DNA of 9,609 nt from Alphaproteobacteria bacterium (GTDB taxonomy: Bacteria; Pseudomonadota; Alphaproteobacteria; Micavibrionales; UBA2020), in assembly GCA_020853455.1 (NCBI GenBank), contig JADYYV010000159.1, positions 1 through 9,609 on the forward strand, given 5' to 3'. The translations under genes and the position numbers were made by a program. Under the pieces are notes generated by a model. It was not told the DNA's origin. It did no database searches and was given only the letters and a program-made list of their open reading frames with translations. Within the stretch, counting starts at the first letter, position 1. Each line of letters starts with the position of its first letter. Positions 1 to 7,366 of the stretch are shown piece by piece.

Positions 1-1338
1 CTGACCGGCACGAAAGAAGGCTGCGCCGAAGGCGATTGCGGCGCCTGCACCGTGGCGGTCGGCAAACTGGTCAGGGGCGGGGTCGAATTCCAGAGCATGA
101 ACGCCTGCATCCTGTTCCTGCCGACGCTCGACGGCCGCGAAGTGGTGACGGTGGAACATCTGAAATCGGCAACCGGCGCGCCGAACGCCGTGCAGCAGGC
201 GATGGTGAAATGCCACGGCTCGCAATGCGGCTTCTGCACGCCGGGCTTCGTCATGGCGCTGTCGACGATGGTCAACAACAAGAAAAACGCCGGCGACGAC
301 GATATTCAGGACGCGATTGCCGGCAACCTGTGCCGCTGCACCGGTTACCGCCCGATCGTCGACGCGGCGCGCATGGCGAATGAAACCGCCGACCGCGCGC
401 TGCCGTCGCACCCCAGGGAACTGGCGGCAATCCAGCGCAACAGGCTGCTCGCTTACGAAACGCCGGCGGGGAAATATTTTTCCCCCGTCAGCGCCGAAGA
501 CCTGGCCGTGCTGCTGGCCGCTTATCCCGATGCCACTCTTCTGGGCGGCGGCACCGATGTGGGGCTGTGGGTCACGAAATTCCACATGGAACTGCCAGTG
601 ATTATTTATACCGGCAACGTGGCCGGGCTGCGCGATATCCGTGAAACGGCGGCGCTGCTGGAAATCGGCGCGGCGGTGACATATACCGAAGCGTTTGACG
701 CGCTGGCGGCATTCGACCCCAGCATGGAAGATTTGCTGAAACGCTTTTCGTCGCTGCATATCCGCAATGCGGGCACGGTGGGCGGCAATATCGCGAACGG
801 ATCGCCCATCGGCGACGGCCCGCCGCCGCTGATCGCGCTGGGCGCAAAGGTCGTGCTGCGGTCAAAAACCGGCACCCGCATGGTGGAGCTGGAAGATTTC
901 TTCATTGCGTATAAAAAACAGGACCGCAGGCCCGGCGAATTCGTCGAAAAACTGGTCATTCCGAAACGCCCCGATAACGTGCTGTTCCGTGTTTATAAAT
1001 TGTCCAAGCGTTTCGATCAGGATATCTCGGCCGTTTGCGGCGCGTTCGCGCTGACGATCGAGCATGATAAAATCGTGGCCGCGCGCATCGCCTTCGGCGG
1101 CATGGCCGGCACGCCGCACCGCGCGCACAAGGCCGAAGCCGCGCTGGCCGGCCGCAACTGGAACGAAGAATCCGCCGAAGCGGCGATGGCCGCGCTGGAC
1201 GACGATTACCAGCCGATGACGGATGCCCGCGCGTCCGCCGAATACCGCCGCACCGCCGCGCGCAACCTTTTGAAGCGGTTTTATATCGAAACCACCGACC
1301 CGTCGGTAAAAACACGGCTGTACCGCTATGCAGAATGA
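1..1338 (+). CDS. xdhA: Xanthine dehydrogenase small subunit XdhA (2Fe-2S/FAD), 5' end missing
   Basis: This subunit takes electrons from the molybdenum centre in XdhB through two [2Fe-2S] clusters to FAD and then NAD+, in oxidation of hypoxanthine and xanthine to urate in the cytoplasm. The frame is open from base 1, so the start lies upstream; about 30-40 residues are probably missing by comparison with known XdhA. Numbering from base 1, the plant-ferredoxin-like cluster uses C8, C13, C16 and C36. The second cluster uses C76 and C79 (QCGFCTPG) and C111 and C113 (CRCTGY). The FAD domain follows with LLGGGTDVG (about 180-188) and IRNAGTVGGN (254-263), then the CO-dehydrogenase-flavoprotein-type C-terminal domain to residue 445. 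All eight cluster cysteines are intact. The stop overlaps the xdhB start by 11 bases. The two-subunit layout matches bacterial XdhAB rather than the fused eukaryotic enzyme. The family call is very sure; xanthine as substrate rests mainly on XdhB. Confidence 0.96.
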   Translation: MTGTKEGCAEGDCGACTVAVGKLVRGGVEFQSMNACILFLPTLDGREVVTVEHLKSATGAPNAVQQAMVKCHGSQCGFCTPGFVMALSTMVNNKKNAGDDDIQDAIAGNLCRCTGYRPIVDAARMANETADRALPSHPRELAAIQRNRLLAYETPAGKYFSPVSAEDLAVLLAAYPDATLLGGGTDVGLWVTKFHMELPVIIYTGNVAGLRDIRETAALLEIGAAVTYTEAFDALAAFDPSMEDLLKRFSSLHIRNAGTVGGNIANGSPIGDGPPPLIALGAKVVLRSKTGTRMVELEDFFIAYKKQDRRPGEFVEKLVIPKRPDNVLFRVYKLSKRFDQDISAVCGAFALTIEHDKIVAARIAFGGMAGTPHRAHKAEAALAGRNWNEESAEAAMAALDDDYQPMTDARASAEYRRTAARNLLKRFYIETTDPSVKTRLYRYAE

Positions 1339-3643
1339 CGCGAAAAAAATCGACGGCGGCATGGGCGCCCCGAAAACGCATGACAGCGCGCATCTGCATG
1401 TGTCGGGCGAAGCGACCTATACCGACGATGTGCTGGAACCGCAGGGCTGCCTGCATGCCTGTGTGCTGAAAAGCCCGCATGCCCATGCGAAGATCACGAA
1501 GATCGATATTTCCGGCTGCTGCATCCCGGGCGTGCATGCCGTGATGACGGCGAAAGATATTCCGGGCGTGAACGACGCCGCGCCGGTTTTTCCGGGCGAC
1601 CCGATTTTCGCCGATGGCGTGGTTTTGTATTACGGCCAGTGCGTGCTGGGCGTGGCGGCGGACAGCATTGAAATCGCGCGCCGAGCGGTGAAGCTGGCGG
1701 TCGTCGAATACGAACCGCTGCCCGCGATACTGAACGTGCATGACGCGATTGCCGCGCAAAAATTCGTGGGCGACCCCTATGAAATGGGGCAGGGCGACGC
1801 GGTCGCTGCGATTGCGCAGGCGAAAAACAAAATCTCCGGCGCGCTTGATATCGGGGGCCAAGACCATTTCTACCTCGAGGGCCAGATCGCGATGGCGACG
1901 CCGCTCGAAAACGGCGAATTCCATTGCTGGTCGTCGACGCAGCACCCGTCCGAAGTGCAGCACCTGATCGCCAAAATGCTGAACCTGCACGACCACGCCG
2001 TAACGGTCGAGGTACGGCGCATGGGCGGCGGCTTCGGCGGCAAGGAAAGCCAGGCGTCGCTGATCGCCTGCGTGGCATCGGCGCTGGCGTGGAAAACGAA
2101 ACGCCCCGTCAAATTCCGCCTCGACCGCGACGACGACATGATCATGACGGGCAAGCGGCACGACCTGAACGTGAAATACACTGTCGGCTTCGACGACGAC
2201 GGGCTGATCGACGGCATCGAATATATCCACGCCGTGAATTGCGGCATGAGCCCCGATTTGTCGAACGCGATTGCCGACCGCGCGATGTTCCATGCCGATA
2301 ACGTCTATTACCTGAAAAACGCGCACATCACCAGCTACCGCTGCTTCACGCACAAGGTATCCAACACCGCCTTCCGCGGTTTCGGCGGGCCGCAGGGCAT
2401 GCTGGCGATGGAATATGTGATCGACGATATCGCCCGCAAGCTTGGCAAAAATCCCGAAGACGTGCGCGCCGTCAACCTCTACGACGCCAAAGGCGCGCTG
2501 AAGGACCGCTGCACCACCCATTACGGCATGACGGTCGAGGACAACATCATCCGCGACATCTTCGCGCAGCTGGAACGCAGCGGCGAATATGCCGCGCGCC
2601 GCGAAGCGATCAGGACATTCAATACGCAGAACGCCATCCTGAAAAAAGGCATTGCGCTCACCCCCGTCAAATTCGGCATCAGTTTTACCCTGACCATGCT
2701 CAATCAGGCGGGCGCGCTGGTGCATGTCTACAAAGACGGCACGGTGCAGCTGAATCACGGCGGCACGGAAATGGGGCAGGGGCTTCATACCAAGGTCTGC
2801 CAGGTCGTGGCCGATGTGTTCCAGATCGATTTCGACAAGGTGCGGATTACCGCGACGAACACCAGCAAAGTGCCGAACACCTCGGCCACCGCCGCCTCCA
2901 GCGGCGCGGATTTGAACGGCAAGGCGGCGGAGGCGGCGGCGCGCACCATCCGCGATCGGCTCGCCGATTTCGCGGCGTCGCATTTCGACACCGATGCCAG
3001 CCTTGTCAAATTCGCGGGCGGCTATGTTCATGCGGGCGAAAAGACGCTGTCGTTCAAGGAGCTGGTGCAGCTGGCCTATGCCGCGCGCGTGCAGTTGTCA
3101 TCGACCGGATTTTATAAAACGCCGAAAATCGCGTGGGACAGGCCCAAGGGCAAAGGCCGCCCGTTTTACTACTTCGCCTATGGCGCGGCGATCACCGAAG
3201 TTATCATCGATACGCTGACCGGCGAATATAATATTCTCCGCGCCGATATCCTGCACGATGCCGGCCAGTCGCTGAACCCCGCTATCGATATCGGGCAGGT
3301 CGAGGGCGGCTATGTGCAGGGCGTCGGCTGGCTGACATCGGAGGACTTGTGGTGGAACGCCAAGGGCGAATTGAAAACACATGCCCCCAGCACCTATAAA
3401 ATCCCGACCGGCCGCGATGTGCCGAATGATTTCCGCACCGCGCTGTTCGAGGGCATCAACCCCGAAGAAACCATTTACCGGTCCAAGGCCGTGGGCGAAC
3501 CGCCGCTGATGCTCGGCATCTCCGCCTTCCTCGCGCTACGCGATGCGGTCGCGGCGACGGGCGCGCCGAATTGCATCCCGCCGCTGCAGGCGCCCGCCAC
3601 GCCCGAAAACGTGCTGAAAGCCATCGAAGCGGTGCGCAAATGA
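1328..3643 (+). CDS. xdhB: Xanthine dehydrogenase molybdopterin-binding subunit XdhB
   Basis: This 771-residue catalytic subunit binds the sulfurated molybdenum cofactor and hydroxylates hypoxanthine and xanthine. Its length is close to that of characterised bacterial XdhB. Residues I align by motif to the bovine enzyme are present: Q205 (STQ; bovine Q767, apical to Mo), E240 in GGFGGKE (E802), R318 in DRAMFH (R880), F352 in FRGFGGPQ (F914), F453 in GISFT (F1009) and catalytic E724 in AVGEPP (E1261). The purine-binding E240/R318 pair favours a true xanthine dehydrogenase over an aldehyde oxidase. HGGTEMGQG, a cofactor-binding loop, lies at about 478-486. I chose the ATG at 1328, inside the end of xdhA. 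An in-frame ATG at 1361, twelve codons in, would also leave the conserved HDSAHLHVSG start intact; neither has a strong ribosome binding site. The stop overlaps xdhC in an ATGA. The protein should assemble as an (AB)2 heterotetramer. Confidence 0.97.
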   Translation: MQNDAKKIDGGMGAPKTHDSAHLHVSGEATYTDDVLEPQGCLHACVLKSPHAHAKITKIDISGCCIPGVHAVMTAKDIPGVNDAAPVFPGDPIFADGVVLYYGQCVLGVAADSIEIARRAVKLAVVEYEPLPAILNVHDAIAAQKFVGDPYEMGQGDAVAAIAQAKNKISGALDIGGQDHFYLEGQIAMATPLENGEFHCWSSTQHPSEVQHLIAKMLNLHDHAVTVEVRRMGGGFGGKESQASLIACVASALAWKTKRPVKFRLDRDDDMIMTGKRHDLNVKYTVGFDDDGLIDGIEYIHAVNCGMSPDLSNAIADRAMFHADNVYYLKNAHITSYRCFTHKVSNTAFRGFGGPQGMLAMEYVIDDIARKLGKNPEDVRAVNLYDAKGALKDRCTTHYGMTVEDNIIRDIFAQLERSGEYAARREAIRTFNTQNAILKKGIALTPVKFGISFTLTMLNQAGALVHVYKDGTVQLNHGGTEMGQGLHTKVCQVVADVFQIDFDKVRITATNTSKVPNTSATAASSGADLNGKAAEAAARTIRDRLADFAASHFDTDASLVKFAGGYVHAGEKTLSFKELVQLAYAARVQLSSTGFYKTPKIAWDRPKGKGRPFYYFAYGAAITEVIIDTLTGEYNILRADILHDAGQSLNPAIDIGQVEGGYVQGVGWLTSEDLWWNAKGELKTHAPSTYKIPTGRDVPNDFRTALFEGINPEETIYRSKAVGEPPLMLGISAFLALRDAVAATGAPNCIPPLQAPATPENVLKAIEAVRK

Positions 3644-4431
3644 CCAGCCCGCATGACTGGCTGCCCGTCCTGACCGACCTGACCGAACGCGGCGAGCCCT
3701 GCGTGCTGATTACCGTGATGGAGGCCAAAGGTTCGACCCCGCGCGAAGCGGGCGTGAAAATGATCGCGACATCATCCGCGCAATTCGGCACGATTGGCGG
3801 CGGCAACCTTGAATTCGAAGCGATCGCCGCCGCGCGCGAATTGCTGGCCGGCGCGGGCAAGCCGACGGTGAAAGGCTATCCCCTCGGCCCGAAACTGGCG
3901 CAATGCTGCGGCGGCGCGGTTTCCGTGTTCCTTGAACCCTTCCTGCCCGTCGGAAAAACATTGTACCTGTTCGGCGCGGGGCATGTGGGCAAGGAAGTCG
4001 TGAAGGTGCTGGACGGTTTGCCGCTGAAGGTGAAATGGGTGGACGAGCGCGCCGGCGAGTTCCCTGCCGCGCTGCCGAAAAACTGCGAGAAAATCGTCAC
4101 CTCCGCGCCTGTCGCGGAATTGCGCGCCGCCGATGACAACAGCTATATCGCCGTCATGACGCACAGCCATGATCTGGATTTCGACCTCGTGCGCGCGGCG
4201 TATAAGGGGAAATTCGCCTATCTTGGCTTGATTGGTTCAGATACCAAACGCGTGCGGTTTGAAAAACGCCTTGCCGCAGACGGCGTGACGAAAGAACAAC
4301 TGGCGCAGCTGCACTGCCCGATCGGTTTGGGCGATACCGGCAAGCATCCGCGCGAAATCGCTATTTCCATCGCCGCCGAACTCCTGACGCTCGGGATTTG
4401 CAGGGGTGCGGAGCAGGAGCAGGCGGCGTGA
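3640..4431 (+). CDS. xdhC: XdhC, molybdenum-cofactor sulfuration chaperone for xanthine dehydrogenase
   Basis: XdhC proteins are not part of mature xanthine dehydrogenase. They bind the molybdenum cofactor, protect it during exchange of an oxo for a sulfido ligand by a cysteine desulfurase, and help insert it into XdhB. The protein is 263 residues. Its N-terminal XdhC/CoxI domain shows GSTPRE (31-36), GTIGGGNLE (about 50-58) and the conserved QCCGG (88-92), with adjacent cysteines C89 and C90. A Rossmann-type C-terminal domain follows, with LYLFGAGHVG (108-117), YIAVMTHSHD, LGLIGSDTKR, and the family-typical CPIGL followed by a P-R-E-I-A segment near the end. The ATG at 3640 overlaps the xdhB stop as ATGA and places the conserved N-terminus correctly. 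The reading frame extends back to 3571, but those 23 residues only re-read the end of xdhB. The overlap predicts translational coupling with the enzyme it matures. Confidence 0.95.
   Translation: MTSPHDWLPVLTDLTERGEPCVLITVMEAKGSTPREAGVKMIATSSAQFGTIGGGNLEFEAIAAARELLAGAGKPTVKGYPLGPKLAQCCGGAVSVFLEPFLPVGKTLYLFGAGHVGKEVVKVLDGLPLKVKWVDERAGEFPAALPKNCEKIVTSAPVAELRAADDNSYIAVMTHSHDLDFDLVRAAYKGKFAYLGLIGSDTKRVRFEKRLAADGVTKEQLAQLHCPIGLGDTGKHPREIAISIAAELLTLGICRGAEQEQAA
4415..4419 (+). promoter_or_regulatory. Ribosome binding site for the cysteine desulfurase gene
   Basis: AGGAG lies 8 bases before the GTG at 4428, inside the last codons of xdhC. It decides the start: the frame is open back to an ATG at 4398, but the extra ten residues are a low-complexity read-through of the xdhC end, whereas the conserved Y-L-D-Y motif begins a few residues after the GTG. 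Confidence 0.75.
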
Positions 4432-5576
4432 AAAAACCCGTCTATCTCGACTACCATTCCACCACGCCCTGCGATCCTGCGGTGATCGACGCGATGATGC
4501 CGTGCTTCGGCGCGGGCTTTGGCAATCCAGGCGCGAAATCCCATGCGCATGGCCGCAGAGCCGCGCGGCAGCTGGAACAGGCGGTCGGAAAAATCGGCGC
4601 GCTGATCGGCGCAACCCCCGAATCTGTCACGCTCACCAGCGGCGCTACGGAATCCAACAACCTTGCGCTGCTGGGTCTCGCCGGGCGCGCAACGGATAGA
4701 AAAGAAATCGTCATCACCGCGATTGAACACAATTGCGTATCCAATACCGCCGCATATCTGGCGACCAGGGGTTTCACCGTCAAAACCGTGCCGGTCGATG
4801 CGCATGGCTTTGTGCAGCCGGACGAATTGAAAAAGCATGTTTCTGCGCAAACGCTGGTCGTTTCCGTCATTACCGCCAGCCATGAAATCGGCACGATCCA
4901 GCCCCTGAAGGAATGTGCCGCCATCGCCCACGCCGCGGGCGCGCTGTTCCATACCGATGCCACGCAGGCGCTCGGCAAAATCGCCTTCGACGTAGACGAT
5001 ATTCAGGCCGACCTCGTCAGCTATTCCGCGCATAAAATTTACGGGCCTGTCGGCATCGGCGCGCTTTATGTGCGGCAAAAACCGCCTGTCGCTATTTCCC
5101 GTGTCTTCTTCGGCGGCGCGCAGCAGAGCCTGCGCCCCGGCTCCGTGCCGCTTGCACTCGCGGTCGGTTTCGGCGCGGCCAGCGATATCGCGACGCAGAG
5201 CCTCGCGACCCATATCCCGCATCTGCAAAAAATGGCGGCGCTGTTGCAGGCCGAATTGCAAAGGGCGATTCCCGCGCTGAAGCTCAACGGCGGCGCCCCC
5301 CGCCTGCCGGGGCTGCTGAACATCCGCCTGCCGGATGTGTCGGCGCAGGACATCATGCTGGAACTGGCGGATGACCTGTGCATGTCCACGGGTGCCGCCT
5401 GTTCATCGGCCAACCGCAAACCCTCGCCGGTGCTGAAGGCCATCGGGTTGTCGGATATCGATATCGATTGCAGCCTGCGCCTGACCGTCGGCCGGCAATC
5501 CACTGGGGAAGAAATGGTTTATGCTGCCGGCGCGCTGGCAGAGGGTGTGCAGCGCCTTTCACGCCGCGCCGCATAA
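4428..5576 (+). CDS. Class-I cysteine desulfurase (NifS/IscS type), probable sulfur donor for XdhC
   Basis: This PLP enzyme converts L-cysteine to alanine and a protein-bound persulfide. At 382 residues it is full length. It begins with the typical VYLDYHSTTP. A PLP-stacking histidine is at H101 (AIEHN), the Schiff-base lysine at K203 (SAHK, then IYGPVG), and the catalytic cysteine at C325 in the loop TGAACSSA. The short loop and TGAACSS pattern are those of group I (NifS/IscS/NFS1) rather than SufS. The GTG start overlaps the xdhC stop (GTGA). Position directly after xdhC suggests it supplies the terminal Mo=S sulfur, as reported for Rhodobacter capsulatus NifS4 acting on XdhC-bound cofactor. 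A housekeeping Fe-S role is less likely, since no iscU, iscA, fdx or suf genes flank it. One oddity: the usual NNEIG is SHEIG here (S151-H152), replacing an asparagine that contacts PLP in IscS. The enzyme family is certain; the partner is inferred from context. Confidence 0.92.
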   Translation: MKKPVYLDYHSTTPCDPAVIDAMMPCFGAGFGNPGAKSHAHGRRAARQLEQAVGKIGALIGATPESVTLTSGATESNNLALLGLAGRATDRKEIVITAIEHNCVSNTAAYLATRGFTVKTVPVDAHGFVQPDELKKHVSAQTLVVSVITASHEIGTIQPLKECAAIAHAAGALFHTDATQALGKIAFDVDDIQADLVSYSAHKIYGPVGIGALYVRQKPPVAISRVFFGGAQQSLRPGSVPLALAVGFGAASDIATQSLATHIPHLQKMAALLQAELQRAIPALKLNGGAPRLPGLLNIRLPDVSAQDIMLELADDLCMSTGAACSSANRKPSPVLKAIGLSDIDIDCSLRLTVGRQSTGEEMVYAAGALAEGVQRLSRRAA

Positions 5577-5677
5577 TATTTACGAAAAATAAACCCCTTT
5601 TGCCCCAATATAGACTCATATGCCGTTTCACAGCTATGCTTGCAGCGCGTTTTCGTACTTTTTGAAAGGTAACCGCT
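5577..5677 (+). other. Intergenic gap between the xdh operon and the SPFH cassette
   Basis: This 101-base stretch is clearly richer in A and T than the genes around it and is the only gap longer than 12 bases in the window. I looked for a GC stem followed by T residues and found none. TATAGA at 5609-5614 resembles a -10 box, but the best -35-like TTTACG (5579-5584) is 24 bases upstream, too far for a standard sigma-70 promoter. TTGCA at 5640-5644 lacks a -24 GG partner at the sigma-54 distance. The gap probably carries the start of transcription for the downstream cassette, but I cannot place it. Confidence 0.4.
5665..5669 (+). promoter_or_regulatory. Ribosome binding site for the SPFH gene
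   Basis: AAAGG, followed by T, lies 8 bases before the ATG at 5678. It supports that ATG over the in-frame ATG at 5687, three codons later, which would be 17 bases away. Confidence 0.65.
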
Positions 5678-6664
5678 ATGGGGCTGATGAGTTTTATTTC
5701 CAAGCAATTTATCGACGTCATCCAGTGGACGGATCCCGGCACCAATGTGCTGGCCTACCGCTTCCCGATGCAGGACCAGGAGATCCAGAACGGCGCGCAG
5801 CTGGTGGTGCGCGAGGCGCAGCAGGCCGTGTTCTTCAACGAAGGAAAATTCGGCGATAAATTCGGCCCCGGCACCTATACGCTGAATACCCAGACGCTGC
5901 CGATCCTGACCTACCTTAAAAACTGGGACAAGGCGTTTGAATCGCCGTTCAAGTCGGATGTCTATTTCCTGTCGATGCGCGAATTCACCGACATGAAATG
6001 GGGCACGCCGCAGCCCATCACCATTCGCGACAAGGAATTCGGCGCGCTGCGCATCCGCGCCTTCGGTAACTATTCGTTCAAGATCGGCGATATCGAGACG
6101 TTCTGGACGAAACTGTCCGGCGCTGCCGAGGTTTATACGGTTGACCAGATCGAAGGCCAGCTGCGCACGGCGATCATCGCGTCGATTTCCAGCTACCTTG
6201 CCAAATCCGGCATCGCGTTCATTGACATGGCCGCAAGCCAACTGGATTTCTCGACCAAGCTGCAGGAAGCTGTCGCCCCCGTGCTGAAGAATTACGGCCT
6301 CGAGCTGAAATCCTTCTGGGTGCAAAGCATCTCGCTGCCCGAAGAAATGGAAAAACAGCTGGATAAACTGTCCTCCATGGGCATGTTCGGCGACCTCAAA
6401 AAATACGCGACCTTCCAGTCGGCCGACAGCATTTCGGTCGCCGCTGCCAATCCGGGCGGTGTGGCGGGCGCGGGCGCCGGCATCGGCGCGGGCATGGCGA
6501 TGGGCAATATGATGATGCAGTCGCTGGGCCAGGGGGGCGCCGCTGCGCCCGCCGAAGACCCGCTCGCGATGCTTGAAAAACTGGGCGAGCTGCAGAAAAA
6601 AGGCGTGCTGACGCAGGCCGAATTCGATGCCAAAAAGGCGGAACTGCTGGCCAAAATAAAATAG
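5678..6664 (+). CDS. SPFH-domain protein with C-terminal SHOCT motif (YdjI-like)
   Basis: This 328-residue protein belongs to the SPFH (stomatin/prohibitin/flotillin) superfamily, in the branch related to Bacillus subtilis YdjI and annotated in databases as virion-core-protein-like. An SPFH domain occupies about residues 25-235, with the family-typical NEGKFGDKFGPGTYTL (54-69) and SFWVQSISLPEEM (212-224). A Gly/Ala/Met-rich linker (about 255-292) leads to a SHOCT segment at 294-326 (DPLAMLEKLGELQKKGVLT, then an acidic/basic helix). SHOCT segments are short helical hairpins thought to aid oligomerisation or membrane targeting. There is no signal peptide or clear transmembrane helix, so it is probably a cytoplasmic protein assembling at the inner membrane. 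In Bacillus, YdjI is encoded beside a PspA homologue and helps place it at the membrane; no pspA is visible here. It is the first gene of the cassette, with 12 bases to the next gene. The domain call is strong; the scaffold role is inferred. Confidence 0.9.
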   Translation: MGLMSFISKQFIDVIQWTDPGTNVLAYRFPMQDQEIQNGAQLVVREAQQAVFFNEGKFGDKFGPGTYTLNTQTLPILTYLKNWDKAFESPFKSDVYFLSMREFTDMKWGTPQPITIRDKEFGALRIRAFGNYSFKIGDIETFWTKLSGAAEVYTVDQIEGQLRTAIIASISSYLAKSGIAFIDMAASQLDFSTKLQEAVAPVLKNYGLELKSFWVQSISLPEEMEKQLDKLSSMGMFGDLKKYATFQSADSISVAAANPGGVAGAGAGIGAGMAMGNMMMQSLGQGGAAAPAEDPLAMLEKLGELQKKGVLTQAEFDAKKAELLAKIK

Positions 6665-6676
6665 GCGACCGCCCCG

Positions 6677-7366
6677 GTGAAAAAATACCCTTGCCCGTCC
6701 TGCGGCGCGGAAATCCCGTTCCGCACCAGCGTCGCCAGCCACGGCATCTGCCCGTATTGCCGCACCATGGTCGTGCGCGACGACGAGGGGCTGCGCAAAA
6801 CCGGCGACATGGCGCAGCTGCCCGACGACATGAGCCCGTTCCAGCTGGGCACCGAAGGCACGTTCAACGGCGTGCGTTTCGGCATCGCCGGCCGCATCCG
6901 CCAGAACTGGGAAGACGGCAGCTGGAACGAATGGTTTATCGTGTCGGACGACGCCAGGCGCGGCTGGCTTGCCGAAGCGCAGGGGTTTTACGCGCCCTGT
7001 TTCGAGGTCGAAAACCTGTCGGACGAAACCCTGCACGCGATCGGCAAGATGCAGGAATGGGCGGGCGGGAATGTTGCGGGCGGCGACTGGGCGAAAAGCC
7101 CCGTGGGCCAGCGCATCAAGATCGAGAAAACCATCTATAAAATCGTCGATATCAAAAACGCCGAATGCGTGGCGGCGGAGGGCGAATTGCCGTTCTCCTC
7201 GCCGCAGGGGCGCAAAACCGTTTCCATCGACTGCCTTGGGGGCGACGGCAAATTCGCGTCGGTCGATCTCGCCGACGGGGGCGCGCGCGTCTTTACCGGC
7301 GCTTATGTCGACTGGACGTCGCTGAATTGCCGCTATTACCGCAGCTTCGAGGGCTGGAAGCCATGA
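6677..7366 (+). CDS. Soluble zinc-ribbon DUF4178 protein
   Basis: This 229-residue cytoplasmic protein has unknown biochemical function. The GTG start sits 8 bases after a weak AGGCGA (6663-6668), and the protein opens directly into a zinc ribbon with C6-x2-C9 (CPSCG) and C25-x2-C28 (CPYC). The rest, from about residue 54, matches the DUF4178 pattern: a beta-rich domain opening with LGTEGTFNGVRFGIAGRI (57-74), then NEWFIVSDD and GWLAEAQG, ending near 225 with W-T-S-L-N and a Y-Y-R-S-F-E-G-W tail. There is no membrane segment. Its architecture repeats in the next gene, so the two look like paralogues, one soluble and one membrane-bound. The stop overlaps the next start as ATGA. The zinc ribbon suggests protein-protein contact rather than DNA binding, but that is a guess. 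The family assignment is from pattern recognition. Confidence 0.82.
   Translation: MKKYPCPSCGAEIPFRTSVASHGICPYCRTMVVRDDEGLRKTGDMAQLPDDMSPFQLGTEGTFNGVRFGIAGRIRQNWEDGSWNEWFIVSDDARRGWLAEAQGFYAPCFEVENLSDETLHAIGKMQEWAGGNVAGGDWAKSPVGQRIKIEKTIYKIVDIKNAECVAAEGELPFSSPQGRKTVSIDCLGGDGKFASVDLADGGARVFTGAYVDWTSLNCRYYRSFEGWKP
7349..7353 (+). promoter_or_regulatory. Ribosome binding site for the membrane DUF4178 gene
   Basis: GAGGG lies 9 bases before the ATG at 7363, within the end of the preceding gene. It supports that ATG over the open frame reaching back to 7165, whose extra 66 residues are an arginine-rich out-of-frame reading of the upstream gene. Confidence 0.6.

Noticed and set aside
956..3031. A 691-codon open frame on the minus strand opposite xdhA and xdhB
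   Set aside because: It lies antisense to two genes with complete catalytic motifs. Its product is rich in Arg, His, Ala and Val without domain patterns, as expected for the reverse frame of GC-rich coding DNA.
3571..3639. Upstream extension of xdhC by 23 codons
   Set aside because: The added residues overlap the end of xdhB and resemble no XdhC N-terminus. The ATG at 3640 gives the normal ATGA coupling.
5454..5465. Perfect 12-base palindrome GATATCGATATC
   Set aside because: It lies inside the desulfurase coding region and spells an Asp-Ile repeat with common codons; I take it as chance, not an operator.
5658..5668. CTTT/AAAG inverted repeat around the SPFH ribosome binding site
   Set aside because: A four-pair A/T-rich stem with a three-base loop is too weak to be a credible regulatory hairpin.
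5620..5859. A 79-codon ORF starting in the intergenic gap
   Set aside because: Most of it overlaps the SPFH gene in another frame, it has no ribosome binding site, and its product is an arginine-rich shadow.
6440..6555. Repetitive GC-rich stretch suggesting a DNA repeat
   Set aside because: It encodes the Gly/Ala/Met-rich linker before the SHOCT motif, which is common in YdjI-like proteins, and has no regular DNA period.
5519..7036. A 505-codon open frame on the minus strand opposite the SPFH and first DUF4178 genes
   Set aside because: It runs across a clear gene junction and intergenic gap on the other strand and has shadow-like composition. The + strand genes there have recognisable domains and ribosome binding sites.
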